NCBI GenBank assembly: GCA_030248215.1
Contig: JASANG010000135.1
Span: forward strand, 1-64,000
Reading direction: 5' to 3'
DNA: 64,000 bases
Origin: Enoplolaimus lenunculus
Lineage: Eukaryota > Nematoda > Enoplea > Enoplida > Thoracostomopsidae
Shown one piece after another: positions 10,289 to 21,465 of the stretch. The notes beneath the pieces are model-generated. The model worked only from the letters and a program-made list of their open reading frames with translations, ran no database searches and was not told where the DNA came from. A program made the translations under genes and the position numbers. Every line of letters begins with the position of its first letter. Position 1 is the first letter of the stretch.

Positions 10289-10401
10289 GCTTTTTGCATA
10301 TATACGCATCGTATATTTAAGTACCTATATTTTTCGAATTTTTGTAAATGTTTTAAATGCAAAGTTTTGAAATGTTGTTCATAATGCAGCAAACAGGTTA
10401 C

Positions 10402-10772
10402 ATATACCCTCTAAAAAACTTAAACTGAAATTATAGCTTTACTAAACTGGAATGTGAGATTAAGTAAAACTTCAATAGCTGGACGGGCTAACTAAACTAG
10501 AATTTTAAGTTTAATTAAGTTAAACTAACATATTTTTAAGCTTAGGATAAGTTTAAGCTAAACTTATTTTTAGTTTACGGTATGATTGTTGCTTAGAAAC
10601 GATGTAATTTTTAAAATTAATTAAGTTTCACTTAAACTAAAAATATTTCATATTTTAAATAAGTTTAAACCGCAACCTATCCGTTAGTTTAGTTAATCCA
10701 GAAAGTTAGTTTAATATTAGTAGATTAGCGTAAGCTTGAATAGAGTTAGTTTAAGCTTTTAGAGAGTATATA
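10402..10772. mobile_element. AT-rich foldback element
   Basis: Ends ATATACCCTCTAAAAAACTT and the inverse AAGCTTTTAGAGAGTATATAT form an imperfect inverted repeat of about 28 bp. The interior is built from AGTTTAAGC / GCTTAAACT motifs in both orientations. No relative was found in this window, so the family call rests on one copy. Confidence 0.5.
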
Positions 10773-10977
10773 TTCAACGGTCTCGAAACTAAGACGTGTT
10801 GAATATATTTTTGGACAGTCATATTTTTGGTCAAAATTGTAGGCGCACCCACATCGAGATGGGTAATTACCCGGATCAAAAAAGTTAAATGTCGGATATA
10901 AAGGAGGAACCAGAACTGTTGTTAGCAGATCGGCGTTTGCTGCAACAAAGGGGGGGCAGAAAGAACGAATATAATCT

Positions 10978-11145
10978 ACGCTGCAAAAAATGGTGAGTCA
11001 AATTGACTCTCTCCGAAATAGACTCTACGGAACTAGACAAAGTGAGTCAAACTCGACTCCGCCAGAGTCAAACCTCTCTCCAAAATAAACGCTGCGGGAC
11101 TACTCAAACTGAGTCAAATTCGACTCCATTAGAGTCAATTTGTTT
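10978..11145. mobile_element. Rearranged palindromic MITE, family E
   Basis: Starts GCTGCAAAAAATGGTGAGTC and then has two left-half blocks in direct order, each with a GACTCCGCCAGAG- or GACTCCATTAGAG-like core. The right terminus is missing. Confidence 0.6.
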
Positions 11146-11272
11146 CAAAATTTCTGTCATTTTGTTTACTTGTTGGGGGTGACACCCATAGTCGGCACTG
11201 CACTAAAAAGCCAGATGGTGTTTCTGGCACCGATTAGACATCGAAAAATATAACTGAACGTTAATTTTCGTA

Positions 11273-11485
11273 CACTGCAAACGATGGTGAGTCAAATGGA
11301 CTCTCGTCGGTCGAAATAGGGTTTTCGGGACTACACAAACTGAGTCAAATTCGACTACGCCTGAGTCAAACATGCGAGTTAGTGAGTGGAATTTGACTCT
11401 GGCTGAGTGGAATTTGACTCAGCTTGTGTAGTCCAGTAGAGCCTATTTCGGAGAGAGTCAATTTGACCCATCATTTTTTGCAGTG
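11273..11485. mobile_element. Palindromic MITE, family E, TA target duplication
   Basis: Complete 213-bp palindromic copy from CACTGCAAACGATGGTGAG to CATTTTTTGCAGTG. TA is present directly before (11,271-11,272) and after (11,486-11,487), consistent with a 2-bp target duplication. Confidence 0.85.
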
Positions 11486-12382
11486 TATAATTTAAACAAA
11501 ATATTTAAAATGAAACTCTAAAACATTTCGAGTTATGAAATATCGGTAAACCAGTGTAAATTCAAAATCTAATCAACTATAAATATGATAGGTGGTATCT
11601 GTCATTAAAATTTGCCCAACCAAAATCTTTTCAGTCAGCCTTGACGATATCAAAAACTGTATTAGAAACAACAAAAACAACAGCGAAAAAATAAGATTAT
11701 TTTAAAAATAATAAGAAACTAAAAAAATAAATTGTTTTATGAAAACAACACTTTTGTTGTTGGTCGTGAAGTTTTCAGATAAATAGATTTGTATTCCAAT
11801 AGAAATAGTAATGCAGAAGAGAAGTGTATGGGTAGGACATATAGGCATCTTTTTGTCACATCAGTATTCTCTATTTAATGCCATTTGGGCCCGAATTCTT
11901 AAATCTCTGTAGCATCTATTACCAGTTGGCATAGGTCATATAATTTTTAAACCGAAGCCTCACGTCTCGCAGATATACTTTTGCCATTACTTGCTCATGA
12001 TGGTACGTTATATGTCGAAAAATGATTATATAGCTATGTCACTAATCTTTATTTTCAACCCGCGCCCTTGGTTTAGGTTAGGTTTAGGCCTTTACGCTCA
12101 CAAAAATCTATACAAGTAGTGAGTGTCGAACGACAGCTTGAATATAACCTTGAGCATACTCCTAAACGTAATCCTAAGCCTACACATAATTTTGGGTGAC
12201 GAATTGTCGAGTCGACGAAATTTCGCATTACAAGTTGTTCGGGCGACGAATTGTCATCGAGTTGTACTTCTTAGCTTGCCTTAAAATAGCTAAATAACGC
12301 TTCAAAGCGTATATTATGTTCTAGCGCAAATTGCTAAGCTGGGTATTGTGCTACGCTTGAGAAATGGGTGTGCTATAGTGCA
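11486..12382. other. Non-coding stretch
   Basis: AT-rich, no gene recognised. A weak CCTAAG-like patch with GACGAATTGTCGAGTCGACG lies at about 12,150-12,260; a similar ACGACAATTCGTCGCGCGGAC motif occurs near 915-940, hinting at another old repeat. Confidence 0.4.
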
Positions 12383-12730
12383 AACCGATGTAAAGAACAC
12401 ACTGTAAAAAATGGGAAGTGGACTCACTGAGCGATTCAGTTAATCGAATTTGACTCTGGTGGAATCAAATTTGAATCAGTTTGTGTACTCAGGAAAAGCC
12501 TATTTCCGAGAGAGTCAATTTGACTGCACATTTTTACAGTGCAGGGGCATAACAGTATTTTAAGCATATTTCTAAGCCTAAGCCTAAGCCTAAGCCTAAA
12601 GCACACGAATGAGCATATTCCTAAGCCTAAGCCTATGCCTAAGTCAAGCAAAAAAAATCAGTCTAAAGGTTAAGCTTACTCTTTTCTAATCCCACAGAAA
12701 AACGTTCCGCCCCTGATCTTTACATGGGCC
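12383..12730. mobile_element. Hexamer MITE, type B, hosting a family E insertion
   Basis: Left end AACCGATGTAAAGAACA is interrupted by the palindromic element at 12,400-12,541 and resumes CAGGGGCATAACAG. The right end is CGTTCCGCCCCTGATCTTTACATGGGCC. Flanking octamers ATAGTGCA and GAAGTGCA match at 6 of 8. The interior has CCTAAG units and the AATCAGTCTAAAGGTTAAGC block. Confidence 0.8.
12400..12541. mobile_element. Palindromic MITE, family E, nested, CA target duplication
   Basis: A shortened CACTGTAAAAAATGG...TTTTTACAGTG element inside the left TIR of a type B hexamer MITE. The host motif GAACAGGGG is split with CA repeated on both sides, which gives a 2-bp target duplication read directly against known uninterrupted copies. 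Confidence 0.85.
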
Positions 12731-13187
12731 GAAGTGCAACTGCTGACAAATATTTACTTTAGTTTTATCGATTAAACGTATGTCCCATTATAAACCGCTC
12801 CTTCAAAGCTATTGGTACTCAATTAAAGAGCAGCACATAAAACATACACGGAACACGGATACTCAATACATACTTTGACGGGCTCGTAGCTAAGGGGGAA
12901 GGGGCCAGGGAGGATCAGCCCCCCCCCTGGAAAAACTATGGCTCCTCCTAGAAAATTTTTAATCTTGCTTGCAAGTCATTAAAAACTCTTGAATGCTGCT
13001 GCTGAAAATTTTTTTGGCCAACTAGCAAGCTGAGCTGGCTACCGGCCTGGCGTAGCAATTTGCGTTGAGGCACAAGCAGAAGAGTGAGAAATAGGCGTTT
13101 GTTCAAGATTTAAAATTGGCTGTAGTCCAGCCTGGCTGGGGTTAATGAGAGTGAAGCTGAACGTGACCGCCGAGGGTAAACTTTGTT

Positions 13188-13378
13188 GGTCCATGTTTAC
13201 TTTAAGGGGCGTCCAGATTTCTGGTGGGTCTGTAAAACAGTAGGTTTAGATTCTAGATTACATTTTTTGCTTAGGCTTTGGCTTAGGCTTAGGCTTAAGA
13301 ACATATTTTTGCAACACTTAGGCTTAGGCTTATTAATACGCTTTATCTACTCTTACACCCCTAAAAGTAACGTTGGCC
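13188..13378. mobile_element. Hexamer MITE, type C
   Basis: From GGTCCATGTTTACTTTAAGG to CTAAAAGTAACGTTGGCC, with the typical type C left interior (TTTCTGGTGGGTCTGTAAAA, GTAGGTTTAGATTCTAGATT), a short TTAGGC array and the GAACATATTTTTGCAAC spacer. No convincing TSD. Confidence 0.8.
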
Positions 13379-14032
13379 ACCGTGTCCGTATCCGAAATCA
13401 TATGGAGTTTTTAATATAACCAAGAATGCATGATACAAGAGTGTGCTACTCCTTGGCTTCCACAAGGTACAAAATATACCACCGGGCGTTGCGTTTCTGG
13501 CTGACCCCCCCCCTTGTTTAGAGAGGGGTAGCTGACCATGAGCCAAATAACACCGGAAGCACCCACGACCAATATTAATCTTTTAACTAACTTGAATAAT
13601 CAGTTGAAACGATATTAATTCGTGATATATACAATAACCTCACGTTTTTGCCACTCAAATTCAACGACAAATCGTTTCAATCCAACTGAACGGTTGTCGA
13701 ATTTAGAAATAATTTTGAACTAATTTTTTCCGGCAGAAAAAATATATTTTTCAATTTTAAAATATTTGAAACGCTACAAATTTTTGTTACTATTCAACAC
13801 AAACTGCGAACTGTATAAGCTGTCGCTGCTACAAACGTACTGTTTCGATTTCAAAAATGAGGATCAGGGATAAAACAGACACAGACAGGGAACGAAAACG
13901 CGGTGAAAGCCGCACAATTATAGACGACGAGGGAGGTAGTGACACGACCGGCGACAATTTGACCCTCAAAAAATTTTTGTCGGCAACATTAGAAGAATTC
14001 TATGTTTAGTAACAAGGGTTAATTGTTCGTTT
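13379..14032. other. Non-coding stretch
   Basis: No gene or known repeat recognised; AT-rich with short homopolymer C runs. Confidence 0.4.
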
Positions 14033-14205
14033 GGCCAATGTTACTTTTAGACGCGTAACAGTAGATTAAGTGCATTCCTAAGCCTATAAGTCTAAACGTT
14101 GCAAAAGTGCGTGGTCCTAAGCCTAAGCCTAAGCAAAAAAATGTAATCAAGAATCTAAACGTACTCTTTTACATACCCGCAAGGATCCTGGACGCCCCTT
14201 AAAAA
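14033..14205. mobile_element. Hexamer MITE, type C, worn right end
   Basis: Starts GGCCAATGTTACTTTTAGAC, carries imperfect CCTAAG units and the AAAATGTAATCAAGAATCTAAA block, and fades near CTGGACGCCCCTTAAAAAAT. It lies in the reverse orientation to the copy at 13,188. Confidence 0.7.
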
Positions 14206-14427
14206 ATCTCGTTGCCCTGTCTGTCTAGCAATAATTTCTAGTTGTTGGCCCTGGAAGTGCTGTGTATACACGAGTATACTGTTTACTTAGTCTGCGTTAT
14301 CTGTCGTCATTTGTATCTGTTGAATTTCATTTCTTTTGTCGGATGTATAATTTTGAATTTAACTCGAGCAGAAATTGAGTTACAAAATATTTTAGTGTTG
14401 TGGTTGTCGCCATTCGAAACAACGAAC

Positions 14428-14569
14428 TGCCCATGTATACAACAGGGCCGGATCGTTTTCCGACGGGGCTGTAATAGAGTCCGTTTAAGCTTTAGACTGA
14501 ATTTTTGCTTAGGCTTAGGAATAGGAATATGCTTATAATACTGTTCCGGCCCTGTTCTATACATGGGTC
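14428..14569. mobile_element. Hexamer MITE, type A, short, exact 8-bp TSD
   Basis: 142-bp copy with TIRs TGCCCATGTATACAACAGGG and CCGGCCCTGTTCTATACATGGG. The internal array has collapsed to GCTTAGGCTTAGGAATAGG. An exact TSD CAACGAAC lies at 14,420-14,427 and 14,570-14,577 within one base of the TIR edges. It shows that elements move, or survive, with almost no hexamer array. Confidence 0.88.
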
Positions 14570-14689
14570 CAACGAACTATCGGTTGTGTTTGTTTTGTTC
14601 CAGTAATCACAGCGGTCAAGCAATGCGGCTTTTGTTTTTACTCAAGTAAAAAATATAAACCAGCCAGTAAATTGACTGTGACCAGCCCA

Positions 14690-14901
14690 CACAGCCAAAA
14701 AATGGTGTTTCAAATTGACTCTCTCTGATTTAACCTTTCCGGACCACACAAACTGAGTCAAATTCAACTCCGCCAGAGTCAAATTCTATTCACTGAGTCG
14801 CACGTTTCACTCTGGCGGAGTCGAATTTTGACTCAGCTTGTGTAGTCAGGAAAAGCCTATTTAGGAGTGACTACAATTTGACTAACCATTTTTTTGCAGT
14901 G
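14690..14901. mobile_element. Palindromic MITE, family E
   Basis: From CACAGCCAAAAAATGGTG to CCATTTTTTTGCAGTG, with mirrored GAGTC / CCGCCAGAGTC blocks. Near full length. Confidence 0.8.
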
Positions 14902-15004
14902 CAGTCTTCCAATCAAAATGAGTTTGCATTCCAGTAGCTGTGGTTGTTTAAGACGTTCCAGTTGCCAACTGGGGCAGATAGCTGTTTCAGGCGCATGCCT
15001 ATTA

Positions 15005-15213
15005 CACTGCAAAAAACGGTAAGTCAAATTGACTTCCTCTGAAATAAGCTCTACGGGACTACACAAATTGAGTCAAATTAGACTCCGCCAGAGTCAAGTT
15101 CGATTCACTTAGTCGCACGTTTGACTCTGGCGGAGTCGAATTTGACTCTGTTTGTGTAGTCCGGAAAAGCCTATTTCGGAGGGAGTCAATTTGACTCACC
15201 ATTTTTTGCCGCG
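15005..15213. mobile_element. Palindromic MITE, family E, TA target duplication
   Basis: Complete copy from CACTGCAAAAAACGGTAAG to CATTTTTTGCCGCG, flanked by TA at 15,003-15,004 and 15,214-15,215. It lies only about 100 bp from another family member. Confidence 0.85.
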
Positions 15214-15479
15214 TATGCTGTTCAGCTTGTAAATTTTTCACGCTCTTTACAATGTGTACCTATATTCGTTAGTCGGTAATTCACCAAAAAGCGTTTGATT
15301 AGAAGAAATGTTAGATTGTCTTAGGATCTCCCGATCATTGCGGTTCCAAATTTGAATTTTTGAAACATGCGACCCCAACTGAACGATTTTGGACCAGATT
15401 ATTAATTCTTCACCTGATTCGTTGAGCGATTTCTTTGTTCACCTACACATTCCGATGAATTGAGTACTGAACTCACAAA

Positions 15480-15689
15480 ACGAATTGGTGATTTCTGGTT
15501 ATATTTCTGAGTTAAAATATTAACATCGAACATCAACTCGGTCAAAACCGATTTAACTCGGATAAATTAACTCAGAATGAGTTCAATCAATTCAGAAGAC
15601 TAACATCTGAAACACCTAATTCAGAGCTCAGACTTGTGCGACGAATCAACTCATTCTGAATTAAAATCAACTCACTGGAATTTACAGTG
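15480..15689. mobile_element. MITE family G, right part (TTTACAGTG end)
   Basis: Repeated AACTCAGAATGAGTT motifs and the right end TCACTGGAATTTACAGTG match the complete family G copies at 16.3, 17.3 and 18.3 kb. The left terminus is not recognisable, so the start is approximate. Confidence 0.6.
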
Positions 15690-16062
15690 TACAGCTTTAC
15701 CCCGGGGCAGCAAAACGGTCAAACATTTCTCATTTTCTCATAAAATATGTTGCAAACTTGAACATTATTAACGAAAACTGACAAAAACTACTGTTAACAA
15801 CGACCAATATTAACGGTAAAAACATAGAAAATGTTACAAAAATTTATGAAAAATGTGTTATAACTTTATCACGTCACAAGACAACAGAATTTTAATTCAA
15901 ATTTGCACTTTCTGCAAACAAATTACTAGGCAACCATGTTTACGTATATGCGAGAACTGTTTAGACCTCGAGTTCATCCAGAGTTACTACAAAAAATAAT
16001 ATTTAATTTACATATCACTCAAAATATTACTTTTAAAATCTTTCACATTATATAATTCTAGC

Positions 16063-16264
16063 GGCCCATCAAAAGATAGGGACGGAACGTTTTTCTGTGG
16101 GACTAGGAAAGAGCAAGCTTAAAAAGGTTTAGACTATATTTTTTGCTTGGCTTACGCTTGCGCGTAGGCTTAGGAATATGCTCATTCTTAAGCTTAGGCT
16201 TAGGCTTAGGCTTAGAAATATGCTTATGATATATACTGTTCCGCCTCTGTTCTTTATATTGACC
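16063..16264. mobile_element. Hexamer MITE, type B
   Basis: Left end GGCCCATCAAAAGATAGGG and right end GTTCCGCCTCTGTTCTTTATATTGACC. Flanking octamers ATTCTAGC and ATTCTAGT match at 7 of 8. Short imperfect TTAGGC runs separated by GAATATGCTCATTCTTAAG. Confidence 0.82.
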
Positions 16265-16294
16265 ATTCTAGTTTGATAAAAGTCAAAATCTCTA

Positions 16295-16567
16295 CACTGT
16301 TAAATTTCAGTGAGTTGATTTTTAACTCAGAATGAGTTGGATTCACTCTCAGATGCTTGGGGTCTGAATTAGGACTTTCAGAACTCAAATATCTGAGCTA
16401 AGTCGACTCATTCTGAGTTAATTTATCAGCTCACCCGGAGCTAACTCAACAAACAATGAGAATCAAACCACTCAGAGTGAGTTAATGCTTGCTGTTACTA
16501 TAATTCAGAGTTAACTATTAACCTGTTATATCTGAGTTGATTAATCAACTCATTAATATTTACAGTG
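16295..16567. mobile_element. MITE family G
   Basis: Complete element from CACTGTTAAATTTCAGTGAG to AATATTTACAGTG, full of AACTCAGAATGAGTT-type inverted motifs. TA precedes it and TC follows, so the 2-bp target duplication has one mismatch. Confidence 0.75.
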
Positions 16568-16839
16568 TCAATAATTCATAAGCCTAAGCCTGAGCCTATT
16601 TTGTATTTTCAGTTCTGTTGAAAGAAATAAACAACTTCTATCTTACATAGAGCGAGGCGTAGGGTAGGTTCTCGCTTAGGTTTAGGCATAATCTTTGGTT
16701 TTGACTTTATCGTAGTGTTCGTCGTTGTTCTATACTTGGGTCAAAGGTTGCAGGTTCAGCAAATGGCATACCATCTTTCAAACTTGCAACCTGTTTGCTA
16801 ACGCCTTGGTGGCCGACTCTTACCTGCTTATGCGAAACG

Positions 16840-16988
16840 GACCCATGTATAGAACAGGGCCGGATCGTTTCCGGAGGGGGCTGCAATAGAGTCAGTTTAA
16901 GCTTTCGACTAAATTTTTGCTTGTGCTTAGGCTTAGGCTTAGGCTTAGGAATATGCTTATAGTTCCGGCCCTGTTCTACACATGGGCC
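16840..16988. mobile_element. Hexamer MITE, type A, short
   Basis: TIRs GACCCATGTATAGAACAGGG and CCGGCCCTGTTCTACACATGGGCC surround the AGTCAGTTTAAGCTTTCGAC block and four or so TTAGGC units. The flanking octamers match poorly. Confidence 0.8.
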
Positions 16989-17253
16989 GTGAACCTTAAC
17001 TTTGAGTTGCACATACTATACTGGTTAATGCAAAAAACCTGGTTTTATTTCAGTAAGCTACACAAAATGACACTGTACGATACAAATGGATAGTAAAAAT
17101 AACGGAAACGGACACCGATTTTACCGGAAACGAATATCCGGTTACTCCCTGTGTCGCTGTACCGGAACACGTTCCAGTGAATACGCCCACCGTGTCTAGA
17201 AAGCTATATTTTTTATACGTCGCAGCCGGGCCACTAGTTTAGCCGTCAAACCA

Positions 17254-17502
17254 CACTGTAAATTTCAGTGAGTTAATTTTAACTCAGAATGAGTTGAATC
17301 GCTCAGTCCGAGTTAGGACTATCAGAACTCAGAATTGTGACTTGATGCAACTCAATCTAGAGTTAACTGATCAACTCACCCGGAATCAAATCAAATGAGG
17401 CTGAAAATCAACGCAACTCCCGATTCAGTTAATGCTTATTGCTATTAACTCAGAAAACTCGTTATAGTTGAGTTGATATTCAACTCATTGGAATTTACAG
17501 TG
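17254..17502. mobile_element. MITE family G, CA target duplication
   Basis: From CACTGTAAATTTCAGTGAG to CATTGGAATTTACAGTG. CA is repeated at 17,252-17,253 and 17,503-17,504. Same 2-bp style of target duplication as family E. Confidence 0.82.
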
Positions 17503-17629
17503 CAATATTATTTTCCACGCAAGAAATGTCACCGTTGCTAACTATGTTGGTGAAAATGACTGGATCTGATTACCGACCGCAGCAACGAGTCCAGATTGGT
17601 CCAAACAAATTTGAATACGGTGAGATAAA

Positions 17630-18054
17630 TACTGTAGCGACCCGAAAAAGAAAGGAGGGACTGATATTTATTTGGCCTCTACAGTGGGTACCCCCTCCTG
17701 TTATTCGGTTACAGACTGTTATTTATTTTTAACCCGCCCTTTGTTATGATATATTCGGTATTGCAATTATCTTTTAAATTGAACGTTTATTTGTCCTGTT
17801 TAAAAACCATGAGCGATAATGTAAGGATATATTTTTGGACGTACTTGCACAACTAAATATGCTTTAAAATGTCGAATTCAACTGTATTTTGTGCTGGAGT
17901 CATTAATGCAGTACAATTTCGGATAATTTACACTAATGGCCTCTAATTAGGCTTTTCGGACTCTATCCGCTTACGGACGCTTATTAGGGATACAGACATC
18001 TATTGATTGGGACTCAAAATGGGGACCCTCCCTCTTATACAGGTCATTACAGTA
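17630..18054. mobile_element. TA-flanked DNA element, family D
   Basis: Ends TACTGTAGCGACCCGAAAAAG and TATACAGGTCATTACAGTA. Its interior matches the copy at 2977 in opposite order (GTGGGTACCCCCTCC on the left, CCGCTTACGGACGCTTATTA on the right), so it is inserted in inverse orientation. About 425 bp, no open transposase. Confidence 0.72.
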
Positions 18055-18278
18055 TGGTTTTTATTTCAAGCACACTGTTACGCCTTTAGGCTTACTTGCG
18101 GAAACGGCAAGTGCTTCGCTGTTGAAAGCGGTAGATTTTTTTGAAGTTTAAAATGACGTCTTTTTAAATTAAAAATATTCAAATTAAAATTGAAAATGAT
18201 GGTACGGATGTGTATCTATATACATTTAACAAAATATGACATGGCCATAAAAACGCACCAATGTATATAAAGTATTTA

Positions 18279-18511
18279 CACTGTAAATTTCAGTGAGTTG
18301 ATTTCAATTCAGAATGAGTTTACATCACGCAGTCTGAGTTAGGACTATCAGAACTCAGAATTTTGAGTTGATTCAAGTCATTCTGAGTTAATTAATCAAC
18401 TTACCCAGAGTCAACGCAACTCAGAGCGAGGTAATGTTTGTTGATATTAATTCAGAAATAACAAACTCGCTAGCTGAATTGATTATAATCAACTGATTAA
18501 AATTTACAGTG
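18279..18511. mobile_element. MITE family G, TA target duplication
   Basis: From CACTGTAAATTTCAGTGAG to TTAAAATTTACAGTG with TA on both sides (18,277-18,278 and 18,512-18,513). Complete copy. Confidence 0.82.
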
Positions 18512-18571
18512 TACCAAGACTTAAAAATGACAAGAGTGTGCAACTCTTGCGGTTGCGCACATAGTGGCACA

Positions 18572-18966
18572 TTACCCGCGAGTACACGCGGGTACCTGCG
18601 CTTACCTGCGGGTAACCGCAGGCTCAGGCGCGGATATACCCGCGGGTAAAGATTTTTATCACTCGGGTAAAAAATTTACAATTTTTACCCGCGGCCAACT
18701 TTTAAGTTGTAAGCTGGAAAACTTACGCTATTGTCTGTTTTATTTTTGCCAGGTGCAGTCCGTGGTTTATTTAGCTGGACTTGAAATTTTGTTGTTTCTT
18801 AGTAAAATTTCTTTTGTAAAATTGATTGACGCTATATCGCAAAACTTCATTAAAGCGCGAATCATCAGTGATCTTGAAAATACTGGTTTGACTTCCAGCG
18901 CGGGTAAAAGGTGGGTCGTGGGTTTGCGCGGGCATACCCGCGGCTAAACTATTGCGATTTGAGTGG
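18572..18966. repeat. GC-rich CCCGCGGGTA repeat-bounded segment
   Basis: Clusters of CCCGCGGGTA-type motifs (near 18,575-18,690 and 18,895-18,950) bracket an AT-rich core. A similar cluster without the core occurs near 25,455-25,500. It may be the ends of another transposon, but no TSD could be fixed. Confidence 0.35.
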
Positions 18967-19521
18967 GTAAAGCGAGGATCAGGTACAAAAATCTTTGCCC
19001 AAAGGCAGGGGTTGGCCAAAAACGCAGCGTTCGCTGAGTACATTCCTTCCTACACAGAATGTACCCAGTCGCATAGTCTTGTTGAAGTATGCATCATCCA
19101 CTCTTGATATTACAAAACGAAAAATCCATGCGTCAAACTATGTTGTATGTTAATAAACGATCACCAAACGTACAGTTATACATGAAAGAATTGCCAGATG
19201 TCACGCTCACGATCACACTAGAAGAGTCCGAAACGTTCATGCCCCAAGTAGGCTGGATATGGCGTTTTGAGGGTTGTATTACAAAGTGTTCGGGTGTCAT
19301 CTCCCCGTTCTGACAATTCTTGTGGAACTTTTTGTCCAAAATTAAAGCAAAACTTTACTAGCGACATGTGGAACTAATTTTAGTCAAAATATGTATCATT
19401 CATGAATGAATTTTTTGCCACGCCTTGTACACACTTTATTCTGGACGATGTCAACATTCAGTAAACTGCAAATCGGTTTGCTAACAAACGATGTCTGCAA
19501 ATAGTCGTTTGAGACGCAAAT
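18967..19521. other. Non-coding stretch
   Basis: No gene recognised. Two opposed open frames of about 70 codons around 19,090-19,340 lack family resemblance or splice context. Confidence 0.4.
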
Positions 19522-19703
19522 GGCCTACGTTACTTTTAGGGACGTACCAGTAGATTAAGCGTATTTCTAAGCCTAAGCCTAAGCGTTTCAAAAGCGTGTT
19601 CCTAAGCTTAAATCTAAAACAAAGCATATGTAGTCTAAAATGTAAGATGATTCGTTTACACACCCACCCGAAACCGGGACGGCCCTAAAGTAACATGGGG
19701 CCC
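19522..19703. mobile_element. Hexamer MITE, type C, 8-bp TSD
   Basis: From GGCCTACGTTACTTTTAGGG to GGCCCTAAAGTAACATGGGGCC. Flanking octamers ACGCAAAT and ATGCAAAT match at 7 of 8. CCTAAG units are few and imperfect. Confidence 0.82.
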
Positions 19704-19736
19704 ATGCAAATTATAACCTCTGAACTTTGAAAAAAT

Positions 19737-19916
19737 TACTGTAGTGACCCGAATACGAGGGGGGAGGATTAATTGACATTTATGAACTCTAATATTACGG
19801 TTTTGGGATTCTATTCGCTTACGGACTCTTATTAGGGATACGGACTCCTATTGATTTGAACATAAAATGCGACCCCCTCTTATTACCCCCCTCCCCTCTT
19901 GTTCGGGTCAATACAA
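19737..19916. mobile_element. TA-flanked DNA element, family D, short
   Basis: Left end TACTGTAGTGACCCGAATAC and a right part with CCCCTCTTGTTCGGGTCAATACAAG. The internal TTACGGACTCTTATTAGGG block is shared with the larger copies. About 180 bp, an internally deleted derivative. Confidence 0.68.
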
Positions 19917-20444
19917 GATACCATTGTATTGTCCAATGAAAGACTGAAAAAAGTGCAAAAAAAGACCAAGACCTGCCCTTCAAATTTGCAGCAAATACGC
20001 GAAATTGCACAGACACTTCGTAGCAGAACTACAAAACAACATTGGATGATGATTTGTCAAGTATTTGATTTTAGTTTTACGCCCAAATTTCAAGTTTACG
20101 TTCTGTGTCTCTTAGACTCCGCTGGACACCGCAAACACAAAACACAAGGACAGCGCTTGGTGATAGTTCTTAAGATGCGGCATATAAAACAGAATAAAAT
20201 AAATAGTGGACTATAACGATCAGAGACGTTTAGCTAGCATTTTTAGTTTCGGGACGGTAATGCGTCATCGACATTAATTTGCGTCCGGCTTGTGGAAATC
20301 GAAAACGCCTTTTTCAAACTTGAGTTTGGAAACAGGGTAGCAGAAGGAAATAATAGAAAGACGTGTCATACAAATAGATTTTGACAACCAGCGTCGGTAG
20401 CGAGCGAGGAAATGTTTTTAAGTCTGTAAAGGTGTCCGATTATA

Positions 20445-20664
20445 CACTGCCAAAAAATGGTGAGTCAAGTTGACTGTGTCTCTCCGAAATAGGCTTTTCG
20501 GGACTACACAAGCTGAGTCAAATTCGACTCCACCAGTGTCAAACGTGCGACTCTCAGTGAGTCGAATTTGACTCTGGCGAAGTAGAATTTTGACTTAATT
20601 TTTGTAGTTCCGAAAAGCCTATTTCGGAGAGAGTCTTCTATTTGATTCACCATTTTTTGCAGTG
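20445..20664. mobile_element. Palindromic MITE, family E
   Basis: Full copy from CACTGCCAAAAAATGGTGAG to CATTTTTTGCAGTG with both halves of the palindrome. TA precedes it; CG follows, so no clean target duplication. Confidence 0.8.
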
Positions 20665-20906
20665 CGCGATTCACCAGAAATTTCGCAAATGATATATCGC
20701 GTTATCGCTTGTCTTGTATCAGCCTCTGTTGAAGATAGAAATGTGACATTTGGAATATCAAGGTGTACGGTAAATTTGGGCTAAAGATTTATTGCTGAGA
20801 GAGGGTCCAGAAGGGTGTTGGGGGATGGATCTATTCGACGCACAGGATTTTCCGCTGCGAGGCCAATATTTTGATGCAACAATTTGTTGTTTTCAACTGA
20901 CACTTT

Positions 20907-21079
20907 GACCCATGTTACTTTTAAAACCATCCCGGTTTCTGGTGGGTCTGTAAAAGAGTAGGCTTACATTTTTGACTACATTTTTTGCTTAGGCTTAAAC
21001 TAAAGCTTAGGAATACACTTTTGCAACGCTTAGGCTTAGGCTTAGGAATACTACGCTTAATCTACTGTTACGGCCCTTA
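20907..21079. mobile_element. Hexamer MITE, type C, truncated right end
   Basis: Starts GACCCATGTTACTTTTAAAA, has the TTTCTGGTGGGTCTGTAAAA block and a TTAGGC run, and ends at CTACTGTTACGGCCCTTA, short of the usual terminus. A type B fragment starts about 15 bp further on. Confidence 0.7.
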
Positions 21080-21092
21080 GCATGTTGGATAG

Positions 21093-21275
21093 TTGGGGCC
21101 GATCAGTAGCATAATCATATTCCAAAGTCTAAGCCTAAGCCTATACCTAAGCGTAAGAATGAGATTATACCTAAACCTATAAGACTAGCGTAAGTAAAAA
21201 GCATGGTCTATAGCTTAAATGTTACTGTATTGCAGTAGTGCAGAAAACGTTCCGCCTTTGATTTTTACATGGGCC
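21093..21275. mobile_element. Hexamer MITE, type B, worn left end
   Basis: Right end CGTTCCGCCTTTGATTTTTACATGGGCC is typical type B. The left end is reduced to GGGGCCGATCAGTAGCATAATC. Interior has imperfect CCTAAG units with the GTAAGAATGAGATTATACC spacer. Confidence 0.65.
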
Positions 21276-21465
21276 ATTATTTTGAAACACCAAAATGTTA
21301 ACGATGATTTGATAAGACAGTGTCTTACGTATGTGTGGCGTTTCAGTTTTAATATGCAAATCAATAATAGTTTATTTGCACGAAAAAAGTTTCAATTACC
21401 CACCTATACATTGTATAACCAGTGCACAAACGACAACGCTACTAAAATAACTGAAATATTGTTTT

